Assembly (NCBI RefSeq): GCF_902364025.1
Contig: NZ_CABJCG010000028.1
Coordinates: 1 to 64,000, forward strand
Origin: Enterocloster lavalensis
Lineage (GTDB): Bacteria > Bacillota > Clostridia > Lachnospirales > Lachnospiraceae
Direction: 5' to 3'
Length of the DNA stretch: 64,000 nucleotides
A model generated the notes under the pieces. The model did no database searches, was not told the origin of the DNA, and saw only the letters and a program-made list of their open reading frames with translations. The position numbers and the translations under genes were made by a program. Shown here piece by piece: positions 16,017 through 24,909 of the stretch. Every line of letters begins with the position of its first letter. The stretch's first letter is position 1.

Positions 16017-16070
16017 AACTCTATAATTCAAAAAAATAAACTATTTAGTTGTATTGAAAACTAAAAAGTT
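16017..16070. promoter_or_regulatory. three operator-like palindromes between XRE gene and surface protein gene
   Basis: AACTCTATAATT (16017-16028), AACTATTTAGTT (16039-16050) and AACTAAAAAGTT (16059-16070) share the form AACT-N4-AGTT; the first has one mismatch. Centres are 22 and 20 nt apart, about two helical turns. The third overlaps the -35 of the surface protein promoter. Confidence 0.6.
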
Positions 16071-16082
16071 GTATGTTACAAT
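16054..16082 (+). promoter_or_regulatory. promoter of the giant surface protein gene
   Basis: TTGAAA (16054-16059), 17-nt spacer, TACAAT (16077-16082), 57 nt before the start codon. It overlaps the XRE operator-like sites. Confidence 0.7.
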
Positions 16083-16139
16083 AAATAATGTGGAATTCAC
16101 AGAATTTTATGCATTTATAACGGAGAAAGGGGAGAGAAA

Positions 16140-19100
16140 ATGAGAAAAAAGTTTTATGCAGCAGCGCTTTCTGTGTTGTTATCCGTGTCTATGCCGGGAA
16201 ATGCGTTTGCCGGATGGGTTAATAGCTCGGGACAGTGGTATTATGAGAACGAGGATCAGTCGCGTCTTAAGAACCAATGGTTCCAGGACGGCCTGCACTG
16301 GTACCATCTGGATCAGAACGGCAACATGCAGACCGGCTGGTTTACGGATGTGGATGGCCGGAAGTATTATCTGGACAAGAATGTGGGCGGTCCTCAGGGG
16401 TCCATGAAAACCGGCTGGTTTCAGGACGTGGACGAAAAATGGTACTGGCTCAACACCATGTCCGACGGCTATCGGGGCGCCGTGCTCACTGGCTGGCGCT
16501 GGATCAACGGGAAATGTTATTATCTTCAGGAGGATGGTTCCTGTCTGATGGGCGGCGTGACGCCGGACGGTTACACGGTGGATGAGACCGGAGCCTGGAC
16601 GGTGAACGGCGTGGTACAGATTAGGAGCAAGGCCACCACCTCCGGCGGCGGTGGCGGAGGGGGCGGCGGAAGTCACAGCTCAGGCGGAGATCATGAGACG
16701 CCGCAGGAGCAGACGGTTTACGCCGGGGACAAGACCAAAACCTACGGCTGGAGCCAGGAATCCGACACCGGCGTATACTACGTGACGCCGGGCACCTATC
16801 AGGATGTATATGTGACCTCCTCGGTGGAAAACGGAGAGGTAATCCTGGAAAATGTCAAGGTGAACGGAAACCTGGTGGTGCAGGGCGGCGGCTCCGGTTC
16901 CGTCAAGCTCAAATCAGGCACTCAGATCCAGGGAAGTGTGATTATGGAGAAGATGACCGGTGGAACCGCTCAGATTCCCAGACTGGAGCTGAGCGACAAC
17001 GTGGTGGTCTCCCACCTGCTGGTGAAAAAGCCCGCTATGATCGAGGCATTGTCCGTGGCTGCGGGCTTCCGGGAGGCGGATGTGGAGGCGGATACCACCG
17101 TCAAGGGCGCAGCCACCAGAGTCGAATCCCTGAATGTCAACGGCAGGGCCAATGTCAATATCAGCCAGGCCCGGGTAGTAACGGCCAATGTTAATGGAAA
17201 CGCCGTGCTAAACGGAAGCCAGAACGCGGTTGTGGATATGGTAAAGGCGAATTCCAACGTGAAGGTCGCCAACCTGTCGGTGGATCAGATTCAGCTTGGA
17301 AACAATGCCGCCCTCACCCTTGCGGGGGACAGCGCGGTGAAACAGGTGGCGGCTGCGGACGGAACCACGGTCCGCTCTGAGAACAGCGAGGACCCGGTCC
17401 GGATCACGCAGCTTTCGGTCAGCGGCAAGGTAAGCCTGACGAACGTGGTCGTACAGACCTTGACTACAGGCGGCGCGGCGGAGATTACCGACGGCGGAAG
17501 CACAACTGCCATTGCCGGGGTTGAAGCATCCCACCCCATCACGCTGGATATGAACTCCACCGTGGGTAAGGTCGTGATCGCGGCGGAGAACGTGGCGGTG
17601 ACGGTGGGTAAAAACACGACGGTGAACGAGGTTGAGACACAGTATTCCACTTCTGTCCTGGGCGAGGGAAGCGTGGGAATGGTAGCGGCCGCCCAGGGAA
17701 CGCATATCGATGGAAATCTGGGCGCGGCGGTGACAGAGGTGGAATTCCTGTCCGCTTACCCGGCGGCTCAGAGGTCCGTGGTCTACGGCGGCGCGCTGCC
17801 CGAGGATCTGCCGACGGAGTACGCGATCAGCGAGGGCGAAGTCGGGAATATCAGCTGGAATCCCTACACCTTCACCTCCACCCAGCCGGGGACCTACACG
17901 GTGTACGGCGCCTGGGTCAGCCTGCCGGAGAATGTGCGTGCGGGCAGCGTGCTGCCAACGGCGGTGATCACGGTGCAGGAGCCGGATGTAGCGCAGGTAA
18001 CGTTTAAGGAAACGTCGGGACTGACCGGGCTGGATCTTTCCGTAGTCAGCAAGGACGGAACTATGTTCAGCTATGCCAACGGTACCGCTGATCTGCTGGC
18101 GGGCCGGGAGTATACATACACAGTGGGAAAGAGCGGTTATAAGCCGGTGACAGGCACTGTGAAGGCCGACAGGAACAAGACGGTCCAGGTGACGTTAGAG
18201 AAGGCTCTGGAGAAGTTCCGCGTGGTCTTTGAGGCACCGTCGGATATCGACACTTATCTCATTGGGGCGGTGCCGGAGACTAGGGACTATCTGGAAGGCA
18301 CCAGGATTGTGCTGCCCAGTTCCCACAACAGAACGGGCTACCGGCTGGTGTGGACCGGACCTGAGGCTGAGAGCGGAGAGGTCGGGGAGCTGATTGTGAA
18401 CCAGACTGGCACTTACCGCGCGGTCTGGGAGGCTGTCACGTACAGCATCGCGTTTGAGGACGGCACTGTGGACGGAGCTAAAGAGACGTACACGGTGGCG
18501 GATCAGGATTATACCCTTCCCACGCCGTCTGCGGATGAGGAGAAGGGACGGTTTGACGGCTGGTACACCAACGCCGCATTTGCGGGAAGCCGTGTGACCA
18601 GGCTGGCACAGGGCTCCACCGGGGACCGGGTTTATTTTGCAAAATGGCTCAAGAGTCTGCCGGTGGCGGACAATGTGGTGGTTACCTCCGATGTGGTGAA
18701 AGGAACGCTGGGCAACGTCTATTTCGCCGAGGGCAGAAGCGTTGTGGTGGATGCCTACGACAAGGCGGACCTGGCGGACAATTACGAGCTTCTGGTAACA
18801 GTTGGAGGCACCCAGTATCTGGCGAAGAAGAATTTGAATATTTTCGCCGGAAGCTACGCCCGGGAAGCGGACAGCGCGTGCCAGGGCGGCGCGGTGACGG
18901 TCCAGGGCGGCCGGGTAGCTAATATTTTCGGCGGTGGCGCGGGAACCAGCGATTCCTGGACGGGCCACAGCGCGGTTACCAATGGAGATGTGGCGATCAC
19001 AGTCAACGGCGGAACCGTAAATGTCATCTACGGCGGCGGCTCCGGCCTGGCGAAGGTAGACGGAACCGTGACCATCAATGTGAACTCCGCTGCGTCGGTG

Positions 19101-21662
19101 AACACTGTGTACGGCGGAGGCGCTGCGCCCCATGGCGATCTGAAGAAGCTGGACGGGGAGACCCATTTGTCCCCCAACCACGTAAAACGTACGGAAATCC
19201 ATGTGGCTGAGGGAGCGGTGCTGAGCAGCCTTCAGGGCGGCGCCATCTCCATTGGCTCGGTGGGAGAATCCCAGATACGCCTGGATGGCACGGTGAAAAA
19301 CAGGATGATCGGCGCGGGAACCAATGGTTATACGGGCAGCGTGGCGGTTACCTTCGGGTCCACGGCGGTGCTGGAGGACGGAAACGCTTACCCGGGCTAC
19401 CCGAAGTATCAGGGTAATACGATCTATCAGAGCGGCTTCCGGGGTCTGGTGGGCGATGTGGATATCAAGGTCGAGGCGGGCGCGCAGATCTGGGGAGACA
19501 TTTTCCTGGGAATCAACGCCCTGTACAAAGACGGCCAGGACGCGGAAATCCTGGGGACGGTTACAGCGCAGTTTGAGGATGATCCCATGACAAAGAACCC
19601 GGATGCCGGTCAGGATGAGCCTGTCGGCGCAATCTATCTGGGCGCCGGACAGGAGGGTGGGTCCCTGGATAAGGCGGAATCCATCACAGTCTCCGGTCCA
19701 GTGGCGGTATCCCCCTACCTGTACTCTCAGCGGTTTGAAAAGAAGACGGCGGACTGGGTAACAGGGGAACTGAAGGACAAGGTGACGTTTACAGACGGGG
19801 CTTACTGGGATTACGGTTTCTCGGGAGGCAGCGGAACGGAGGAGGACCCGTTCCAAATTTCCAATGCTGAGGAACTGGAGAATATCAACAGGATATCGAA
19901 GGATAAAGACTCCGAATACGCATATTATCAGTTAATAGATAATATCGATTTGAATGAGCTCAGTGAGGAAGCGATCGATCGCGCCTGTGTGGTGAAGAAT
20001 TTTAAGGGTGTTCTGGATGGAGGCGGAAACGAGATTCTGGCGAACCGGGACTACGACTGCATGTTTGCAGAGAATTCCTTTGGAGCTGAGTTTAGGAATC
20101 TGACGATTGTGCAGGATAAGCATTACCTGAATTTGAACGCGTTCGTGTACGGCGACATTGCCTTTGACGGTGTGGATGCTGAGAACGCGCCCGGAACTAC
20201 CTTTGTGACAAACTCTCAGAATGAGGGATCTTATTGCAGTATTATTCTGTCTAAGGGAGCGAATGTGACGTTTGAAAACTGTCACAGCAGCGCATCCTAT
20301 GAGGTTGCCTCTGGATCATGGAGCGGTGTTTTCGTAGCTGGTTATGGACAGACGGATACCAAATACGTGTTTAAGGACTGTAGCAGCAGCGGAACGGTTT
20401 ACGGCAAATATGTGGCGCTGTTTATTGGTAACTCCTCAAACGCAACGGCGGTGGATAATATAACAGTTGAAGGCTGTTCGCTGGAGGGGTATCTCTATGG
20501 AACGGAATTTGCAGGGCTGTTCGCATCAGTCGGCGGTAACGGGTATAAAGCGGCCAATGAAAAATATACAAGCTTGATGCATGATGCTGTCGATCACATC
20601 AGAACGCTGTCCGTTGAGGGAATCACGGCGAAGGCGGATGCCAGCGGTGCGATCACCATTGCCAGCACCTCGGAGGCCACGCCGGTCGATGATTACACCT
20701 ATGTGCTGAATGTGTTTGCTTCCTATTCTACCGGGGACGGCGGCTCGTCGATCATCACCTTGGATTTCCCGGTGGAGAATCCTGAGGAGGCGCTGGACCA
20801 CAAGGCAGGCTGGATTCTTGATTCCGTGACCGCAGAGGAAAAGTACGGAATCAATCTGGACGATCTGACCTGGGAAACTGTTTATATCAATATGCTGGAG
20901 CAGAACTACGCTTATTATGAGGCGGAAGGCGAGGCGTACAACGATAAGACCAACGCGTATTATATCCTGGACGTCGAAGGACTGGCCGGCAAAGGCAAAA
21001 TTGAGAGCAAGGGTACTTTCCAGATCAACGCTTATCTGAACGACGGAGAGACCAATCCGCTGGCGGGAACCATTAAGGTGGATACCTCCAAGGTGAAATA
21101 CCCGACTGCTACAGAGGTCAAAACGCTGAAAGAAGTGGTTGAGCCTGTGAAGCCGGTGGTCGAGGCCGTGCAGCCGGAGCAGCAGCCTGGTGGCGGCGCG
21201 CAGAACGGAGCGCAGGACTCTGAAAATGCGGGACTGCCGGAGGAAAATGCGGGAGCAGAAGGCGGAACGGGAGAAATTGGAACGCCTGAGGAAGGAACAC
21301 AAGGCGGCCAGGGAGAAGCCGGAACACCTGAGGAAGGCGCAGAAGGCGACCAAGGCGAGACCGGAACGCCTGAGGAAGGTGCAGAAGGCGGCCAGGGAGA
21401 AGCCGGAACACCTGAGGAAGGCACAGAAGGCGGCCAGGGCGAAGCCGGAACACCTGAGGAAGGCGCAGAAGGCGGCCAGGGCGAGGCCGGAACGCCGGAG
21501 GAAGGCGCAGAAGGCGGAACGGAAGAGCCGGAAACACCTGAGACCGGTGCGGAAAGCGGTCAGGGAGAAAACGGAACGCCGGAGGAAGGCACAGAAGGTG
21601 GAACGGAAGAAATCGGATCGCCGGAAAGTGATCAGGGAGAATCTAAGGAAGGAGTAGAGTAA
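16140..21662 (+). CDS. giant secreted surface protein with cell-wall-binding and beta-rich repeats
   Basis: 1840 residues. Signal peptide 1-24 ends AFA. Residues about 25-160 carry aromatic cell-wall-binding repeats (GSMKTGWFQDVDEKWYWLN, AVLTGWRWINGKCYYL). A poly-Gly linker follows near 178. Next comes a long region of short Val/Asn/Ala-rich repeats (VNGNLVVQGGG, VNGRANVNISQARVV) that looks like a solenoid. An InlB-type B repeat (RFDGWYTNAAFAGS) lies near 800, and a second solenoid region has many YGGGSG/FGGGAG loops. A 'GSGTEEDPFQISNAEELENI' segment near 1235 begins a polysaccharide-lyase-like/GLUG-type region. The C-terminus is an Asp/Glu/Gly/Pro repeat. There is no LPXTG anchor, so attachment is presumably through the N-terminal repeats. 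Adhesion is inferred. GGGGAGAGAAA precedes the ATG. Confidence 0.85.
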   Translation: MRKKFYAAALSVLLSVSMPGNAFAGWVNSSGQWYYENEDQSRLKNQWFQDGLHWYHLDQNGNMQTGWFTDVDGRKYYLDKNVGGPQGSMKTGWFQDVDEKWYWLNTMSDGYRGAVLTGWRWINGKCYYLQEDGSCLMGGVTPDGYTVDETGAWTVNGVVQIRSKATTSGGGGGGGGGSHSSGGDHETPQEQTVYAGDKTKTYGWSQESDTGVYYVTPGTYQDVYVTSSVENGEVILENVKVNGNLVVQGGGSGSVKLKSGTQIQGSVIMEKMTGGTAQIPRLELSDNVVVSHLLVKKPAMIEALSVAAGFREADVEADTTVKGAATRVESLNVNGRANVNISQARVVTANVNGNAVLNGSQNAVVDMVKANSNVKVANLSVDQIQLGNNAALTLAGDSAVKQVAAADGTTVRSENSEDPVRITQLSVSGKVSLTNVVVQTLTTGGAAEITDGGSTTAIAGVEASHPITLDMNSTVGKVVIAAENVAVTVGKNTTVNEVETQYSTSVLGEGSVGMVAAAQGTHIDGNLGAAVTEVEFLSAYPAAQRSVVYGGALPEDLPTEYAISEGEVGNISWNPYTFTSTQPGTYTVYGAWVSLPENVRAGSVLPTAVITVQEPDVAQVTFKETSGLTGLDLSVVSKDGTMFSYANGTADLLAGREYTYTVGKSGYKPVTGTVKADRNKTVQVTLEKALEKFRVVFEAPSDIDTYLIGAVPETRDYLEGTRIVLPSSHNRTGYRLVWTGPEAESGEVGELIVNQTGTYRAVWEAVTYSIAFEDGTVDGAKETYTVADQDYTLPTPSADEEKGRFDGWYTNAAFAGSRVTRLAQGSTGDRVYFAKWLKSLPVADNVVVTSDVVKGTLGNVYFAEGRSVVVDAYDKADLADNYELLVTVGGTQYLAKKNLNIFAGSYAREADSACQGGAVTVQGGRVANIFGGGAGTSDSWTGHSAVTNGDVAITVNGGTVNVIYGGGSGLAKVDGTVTINVNSAASVNTVYGGGAAPHGDLKKLDGETHLSPNHVKRTEIHVAEGAVLSSLQGGAISIGSVGESQIRLDGTVKNRMIGAGTNGYTGSVAVTFGSTAVLEDGNAYPGYPKYQGNTIYQSGFRGLVGDVDIKVEAGAQIWGDIFLGINALYKDGQDAEILGTVTAQFEDDPMTKNPDAGQDEPVGAIYLGAGQEGGSLDKAESITVSGPVAVSPYLYSQRFEKKTADWVTGELKDKVTFTDGAYWDYGFSGGSGTEEDPFQISNAEELENINRISKDKDSEYAYYQLIDNIDLNELSEEAIDRACVVKNFKGVLDGGGNEILANRDYDCMFAENSFGAEFRNLTIVQDKHYLNLNAFVYGDIAFDGVDAENAPGTTFVTNSQNEGSYCSIILSKGANVTFENCHSSASYEVASGSWSGVFVAGYGQTDTKYVFKDCSSSGTVYGKYVALFIGNSSNATAVDNITVEGCSLEGYLYGTEFAGLFASVGGNGYKAANEKYTSLMHDAVDHIRTLSVEGITAKADASGAITIASTSEATPVDDYTYVLNVFASYSTGDGGSSIITLDFPVENPEEALDHKAGWILDSVTAEEKYGINLDDLTWETVYINMLEQNYAYYEAEGEAYNDKTNAYYILDVEGLAGKGKIESKGTFQINAYLNDGETNPLAGTIKVDTSKVKYPTATEVKTLKEVVEPVKPVVEAVQPEQQPGGGAQNGAQDSENAGLPEENAGAEGGTGEIGTPEEGTQGGQGEAGTPEEGAEGDQGETGTPEEGAEGGQGEAGTPEEGTEGGQGEAGTPEEGAEGGQGEAGTPEEGAEGGTEEPETPETGAESGQGENGTPEEGTEGGTEEIGSPESDQGESKEGVE
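21264..21617 (+). repeat. 42-bp in-frame tandem repeat, C-terminus of giant surface protein
   Basis: Eight full 14-residue units of the type GQGEAGTPEEGAEG (42 bp each, 21264-21599), followed by a degenerate ninth. Units are near-identical in the middle of the array and drift at both edges. The tail is acidic and probably disordered. Length variation between strains is expected. Confidence 0.9.
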
Positions 21663-21767
21663 CCGCCTGGTGAAGCCGGAACTCTTAGCGAGAGGGCTTC
21701 CTGTATCAAGTGAAGGCAATAAAAGCTGAAGCAGGGTCTGACGGCCAGTAAGCCGGCCGTCGGCCTG

Positions 21768-21811
21768 AAAAGATGGGCTGGGCCGCCGGATTACCGGTGG
21801 TCCAGTCTTTT
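21768..21811 (+). terminator. intrinsic terminator after the giant surface protein
   Basis: 12-bp stem (21778-21789 with 21794-21805, two G-T pairs) and a 4-nt loop, flanked by AAAAGA and TCTTTT, so it could work in both directions. A second hairpin without a T-run (GACGGCC/GGCCGTC) lies just upstream. Confidence 0.7.
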
Positions 21812-21959
21812 GTCGATGCGCCCGGAATGCACGTTGACGCTCCCGTGCATTTATGCTATTTTGGTTATAGCGGTCTGCGCCGGCAGCCGGGCCGGTTTTG
21901 CGGCCGGGAACCACACGGACGCGGCATTTGACCGGCAGAATGGGCGGGAGGGAATCGGG

Positions 21960-22715
21960 ATGAAATTTGAGGAGCGGGTTTTGCGCCATGAGGATCAGCT
22001 GAACGAGACGGACGACGACATTGTGTCTTATATCCGCAGCCACAGGCAGGAGATCATGAAGCTGTCCATTCAGAAGATCGCGGCGGATTTATTTATCGCG
22101 CCCAACGCGGTGATGCGGCTGTCGAAGAAGCTGGAGTACAGCGGCTTTTCGGAGCTGAAGTTTTCGGTCCAGAACGAGGGCGAGCCGGAGGGCACGGGTA
22201 AGACCATAAGCGGCCGTATTCTGGGACAGCTGCCGTCCAATATTGTGAAAACGCTGGACACCATCGACGTGCTCACCCTGAAAAAGGCGGCTGCGATGAT
22301 GAAGAAAGCCCGCTGTTGTATCTTTGCGGGGGTGGGGGACTCCACCTATTTCTGCGAGATGCTGGGCAAGAATCTCAGGTGCCTGGACTGCAGCGTGCAG
22401 TTTTACCAGCAGATACACGACATGTTTTACGCGGTCAGGCATGGAAGCAGGGACGACCTGCTGATCATTATCAGCGCCAGGGGGGAGAACGACCGGCTCA
22501 TCGAGATGGCCGGGGAGGCCAAAGCCATGGGAATGCCGGTGGTGAGCATCACCCATTTTTATGAAAATCGTCTGGCTAAGGCCTGCGATGTGAACCTGTA
22601 TTTCTGGGGCGAGGACCGGGAGGTGCAGGGCTACAACGTCACGGACCGGAGCGGATTAATGGTCCTGGTCCGGCTGCTCAGCGAGGAGTTCTGGCAGGGA
22701 TATGTGGAGCCGTGA
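21960..22715 (+). CDS. MurR/RpiR family regulator, probable controller of the mannosylglycerate genes
   Basis: 251 residues: an N-terminal HTH_6 domain (IVSYIRSHRQEIMKLSIQKIAADLFIAPNAVMRLSKKLEYSGFSELK, in two parts) and a C-terminal SIS sugar-phosphate-binding domain (FAGVGDSTYFCEMLGKNL, LIIISARGENDRLIEMA). RpiR proteins sense phosphosugars and control adjacent sugar genes. The PTS and GH38 genes follow on the same strand after a terminator and a 20-bp palindrome. In E. coli the equivalent regulator MngR is a GntR protein, so this would be a non-orthologous replacement. The start at 21960 follows GGGAGGGAA. Confidence 0.87.
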   Translation: MKFEERVLRHEDQLNETDDDIVSYIRSHRQEIMKLSIQKIAADLFIAPNAVMRLSKKLEYSGFSELKFSVQNEGEPEGTGKTISGRILGQLPSNIVKTLDTIDVLTLKKAAAMMKKARCCIFAGVGDSTYFCEMLGKNLRCLDCSVQFYQQIHDMFYAVRHGSRDDLLIIISARGENDRLIEMAGEAKAMGMPVVSITHFYENRLAKACDVNLYFWGEDREVQGYNVTDRSGLMVLVRLLSEEFWQGYVEP

Positions 22716-22757
22716 GCCTGCGGAGCGGCCGCGGCGGCGGATCAAAGGGTAGAACAG

Positions 22758-22787
22758 GGAAGTGGGAAACGGCCTGCTTCCTTTTTT
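22758..22787 (+). terminator. intrinsic terminator after the RpiR gene
   Basis: 9-bp stem GGAAGTGGG/CCTGCTTCC with two G-T pairs, 6-nt loop, then TTTTTT. Confidence 0.65.
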
Positions 22788-22807
22788 GCTGTGTAAATTT
22801 ACACAGC
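22788..22807. promoter_or_regulatory. 20-bp perfect palindrome, candidate operator of the mannosylglycerate operon
   Basis: GCTGTGTAAATTTACACAGC lies immediately after the terminator of the RpiR gene. It is 56 nt upstream of a TATACT -10-like box (22863-22868) that has no good -35, suggesting an activator- or inducer-dependent promoter. RpiR proteins bind palindromes of this kind. Confidence 0.5.
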
Positions 22808-22965
22808 GAAGGCATTTTGTGTGGATAAATTACGAAAAAATGGCTCTGGGCTGATTTTGTGCTATACTCTTATCCAGGTTAACCGAAGGACGAACGGTCG
22901 GATTTCCATCCGATGTAAAAATTGACGCATGAACTGTTGCGACGAAAATGTGAAAGGGGTAGACT

Positions 22966-24882
22966 ATGAATCTGCAAAAAGCCACAAGCAGGGAATTAAT
23001 CAGTCTGGGGTGTGAATTCTCCACCAAGCTGGAGGCAATCAACTATCTGGTGGACAAGCTGGACGCCGCGGGAAAGCTGTCCTCAAGGGATGAGTATTAC
23101 AGGGCGGTATTGGAGCGCGAATCCCTCTCCGAGACGGGAATCGATATGGGAATGGCGGTCCCTCACGGAAAGAGCAAAGCGGTGCGGGAAGCGGCCTTCG
23201 CGGTGGCGACGGTCAGGACTCCCATCAAAAACTGGGAGAGCATCGTGCCGGGAAATGAAGTGACCATCATTTTCCTGTTGGCCATCCCGGAGTCGGAGGC
23301 GAAAAGCACCCATCTGGAGCTGCTGTCGGAGCTGATGACCCGCGTTTCCAACCCGGATTATCTGGAGCGGCTGAAAGCCTCTAAGACGGCAGAGGAGCTT
23401 TACCGGAACCTGGAAGGGGGAACGGCTGAGGCGGAGAAGAACCGCACATACGCCAAAACCATCGTCGCAGTCACCGCGTGTCCGGCCGGAATCGCCCACA
23501 CCTACATGGCGGCGGAAGCCCTTGTGAAGGGCGGCGAGGAGCTGGGAGTCAAGGTCTATGTGGAAAAGCAGGGCGCAAACGGCGTGGAGGACCGGCACAC
23601 GGCTCAAATGCTGCGGGACGCCGACGCGGCGGTATTTGCGGCGGACGTGGCGGTGAAGGACAGCGAGCGCTTTGACCATCTGCCGGTGTACAAGACCAAG
23701 GTTGCCACCCCCATCAAGGACGCCAAGGGCGTGATCCGCGGGGCGCTGGAGAAAGCCGGGCGGGAAGGCAAGGGCGATTATGCGGGAACGGACGCGGGAA
23801 ATGCCGCCGCAGCAGGAGAGAAAGCCAGCGTTGGCAGCGAGATCAAGCAGGCGGTGCTCACGGGCGTTTCCTATATTATCCCCATCATTGTGGCGGGCGG
23901 AATGATCAACGCCTTCGCGGTGCTGATCGCCCAGGGCTTCGGGCTTCAGGAGCTTTACAACATGGACAACAGCTGGCTGTGGCTCTTCCGCAAGATGGGC
24001 GGAAATACCCTGGGAACCCTGATGATCCCCATGCTGGCGGCCTACATGGCCTACTCCCTGGGGGATAAGACGGCCCTGGCTCCCGGCTTTGCGGCGGGTA
24101 TCGCGGCCAACCTGATCAACGGCGGATTCCTGTGCGGTATGTTAGGCGGCCTTGTAGCCGGATATGCAGTCCGTTTTTTGAGGAAGGCAGTGCCCGCCAA
24201 GGGTGTGTTTGCTGGTTTTGTGTCCTTTTGGGTTTACCCTGTGTTCAGCACCCTGATCGTGGGAATTGTGATGTTTTTCCTGCTCGGAAAACCGGTGGCG
24301 TGGCTGAATCAGAGTCTGATCGGCCTGCTCAGCGCCATGAGCGGTTCCAACGCGGCGCTTTTGGGCGCGATCATCGGAATCATGGTTTCCTTTGACCTGG
24401 GCGGTCCGGTCAACAAAGCGGCCTACACCTTCTGCGTGGGCGCCATGGCGGAGGGAATTCTCATGCCCTACGCGGCCTTTGCCTCCATCAAGATGGTGTC
24501 GGCATTTGCGGTGACCATGTCCACTCTGGGCTTTAAAAAGTATTTTACAAAAGAGGAGCAGGAGGCTGGCATGTCCACCTGGATTCTGGGACTGGCCGGA
24601 ATCACCGAGGGAGCCATCCCTGTGATGATGGCGGACCCGGTGCGCGTGATTTTCTCCCTCTGCGCGGGCTCCGCCGTGACCGGCGCCATCGTGGCCATGT
24701 GCAACATCGGCCTGGATGTTCCGGGAGCGGGAATCTTCTCCATGTTCCTGTTAAAGGACGGTATGGGAGGCATGGGAAATGCGTTAATCTGGTTTTTTGC
24801 GGCGGTGCTGGGCGCGGTGATCTCAACCGTGATCCTGGTTGCCCTTAAAAAGATGAAATATGACAAGTCAATGAGAAAATAA
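22966..24882 (+). CDS. mngA: fructose-type PTS transporter EIIABC, probable mannosylglycerate permease
   Basis: 638 residues in the order EIIA (about 1-145, phosphorylated His in GMAVPHGKS), EIIB (about 155-255, Cys in VTACPAGIAHTYMAA) and EIIC (about 290-638, multi-span, GVSYIIPIIVAGGMINAF). This is the domain order and size of E. coli MngA (2-O-alpha-mannosyl-D-glycerate EIIABC). Substrate assignment rests mainly on the downstream GH38 gene, which closely resembles MngB; from this protein alone only 'fructose family' can be said. It imports and phosphorylates its sugar at the membrane, with phosphate from EI/HPr. Ribosome site GAAAGGGG. The hydrolase gene follows after 27 nt. Confidence 0.85.
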   Translation: MNLQKATSRELISLGCEFSTKLEAINYLVDKLDAAGKLSSRDEYYRAVLERESLSETGIDMGMAVPHGKSKAVREAAFAVATVRTPIKNWESIVPGNEVTIIFLLAIPESEAKSTHLELLSELMTRVSNPDYLERLKASKTAEELYRNLEGGTAEAEKNRTYAKTIVAVTACPAGIAHTYMAAEALVKGGEELGVKVYVEKQGANGVEDRHTAQMLRDADAAVFAADVAVKDSERFDHLPVYKTKVATPIKDAKGVIRGALEKAGREGKGDYAGTDAGNAAAAGEKASVGSEIKQAVLTGVSYIIPIIVAGGMINAFAVLIAQGFGLQELYNMDNSWLWLFRKMGGNTLGTLMIPMLAAYMAYSLGDKTALAPGFAAGIAANLINGGFLCGMLGGLVAGYAVRFLRKAVPAKGVFAGFVSFWVYPVFSTLIVGIVMFFLLGKPVAWLNQSLIGLLSAMSGSNAALLGAIIGIMVSFDLGGPVNKAAYTFCVGAMAEGILMPYAAFASIKMVSAFAVTMSTLGFKKYFTKEEQEAGMSTWILGLAGITEGAIPVMMADPVRVIFSLCAGSAVTGAIVAMCNIGLDVPGAGIFSMFLLKDGMGGMGNALIWFFAAVLGAVISTVILVALKKMKYDKSMRK

Positions 24883-24909
24883 GAACGCCGCAGGCGTATG
24901 GAGTGGATT

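Noticed and set aside
18195..19856. 553-codon minus-strand frame inside the surface protein gene
   Set aside because: It arises from the low-stop frame opposite the repeat-rich coding sequence, has no ribosome site and no recognisable domain.
20526..22043. 505-codon minus-strand frame spanning the C-terminal repeats and the RpiR gene start
   Set aside because: Its repeats are the reverse complement of the 42-bp coding repeat, and it crosses a terminator and two real genes.
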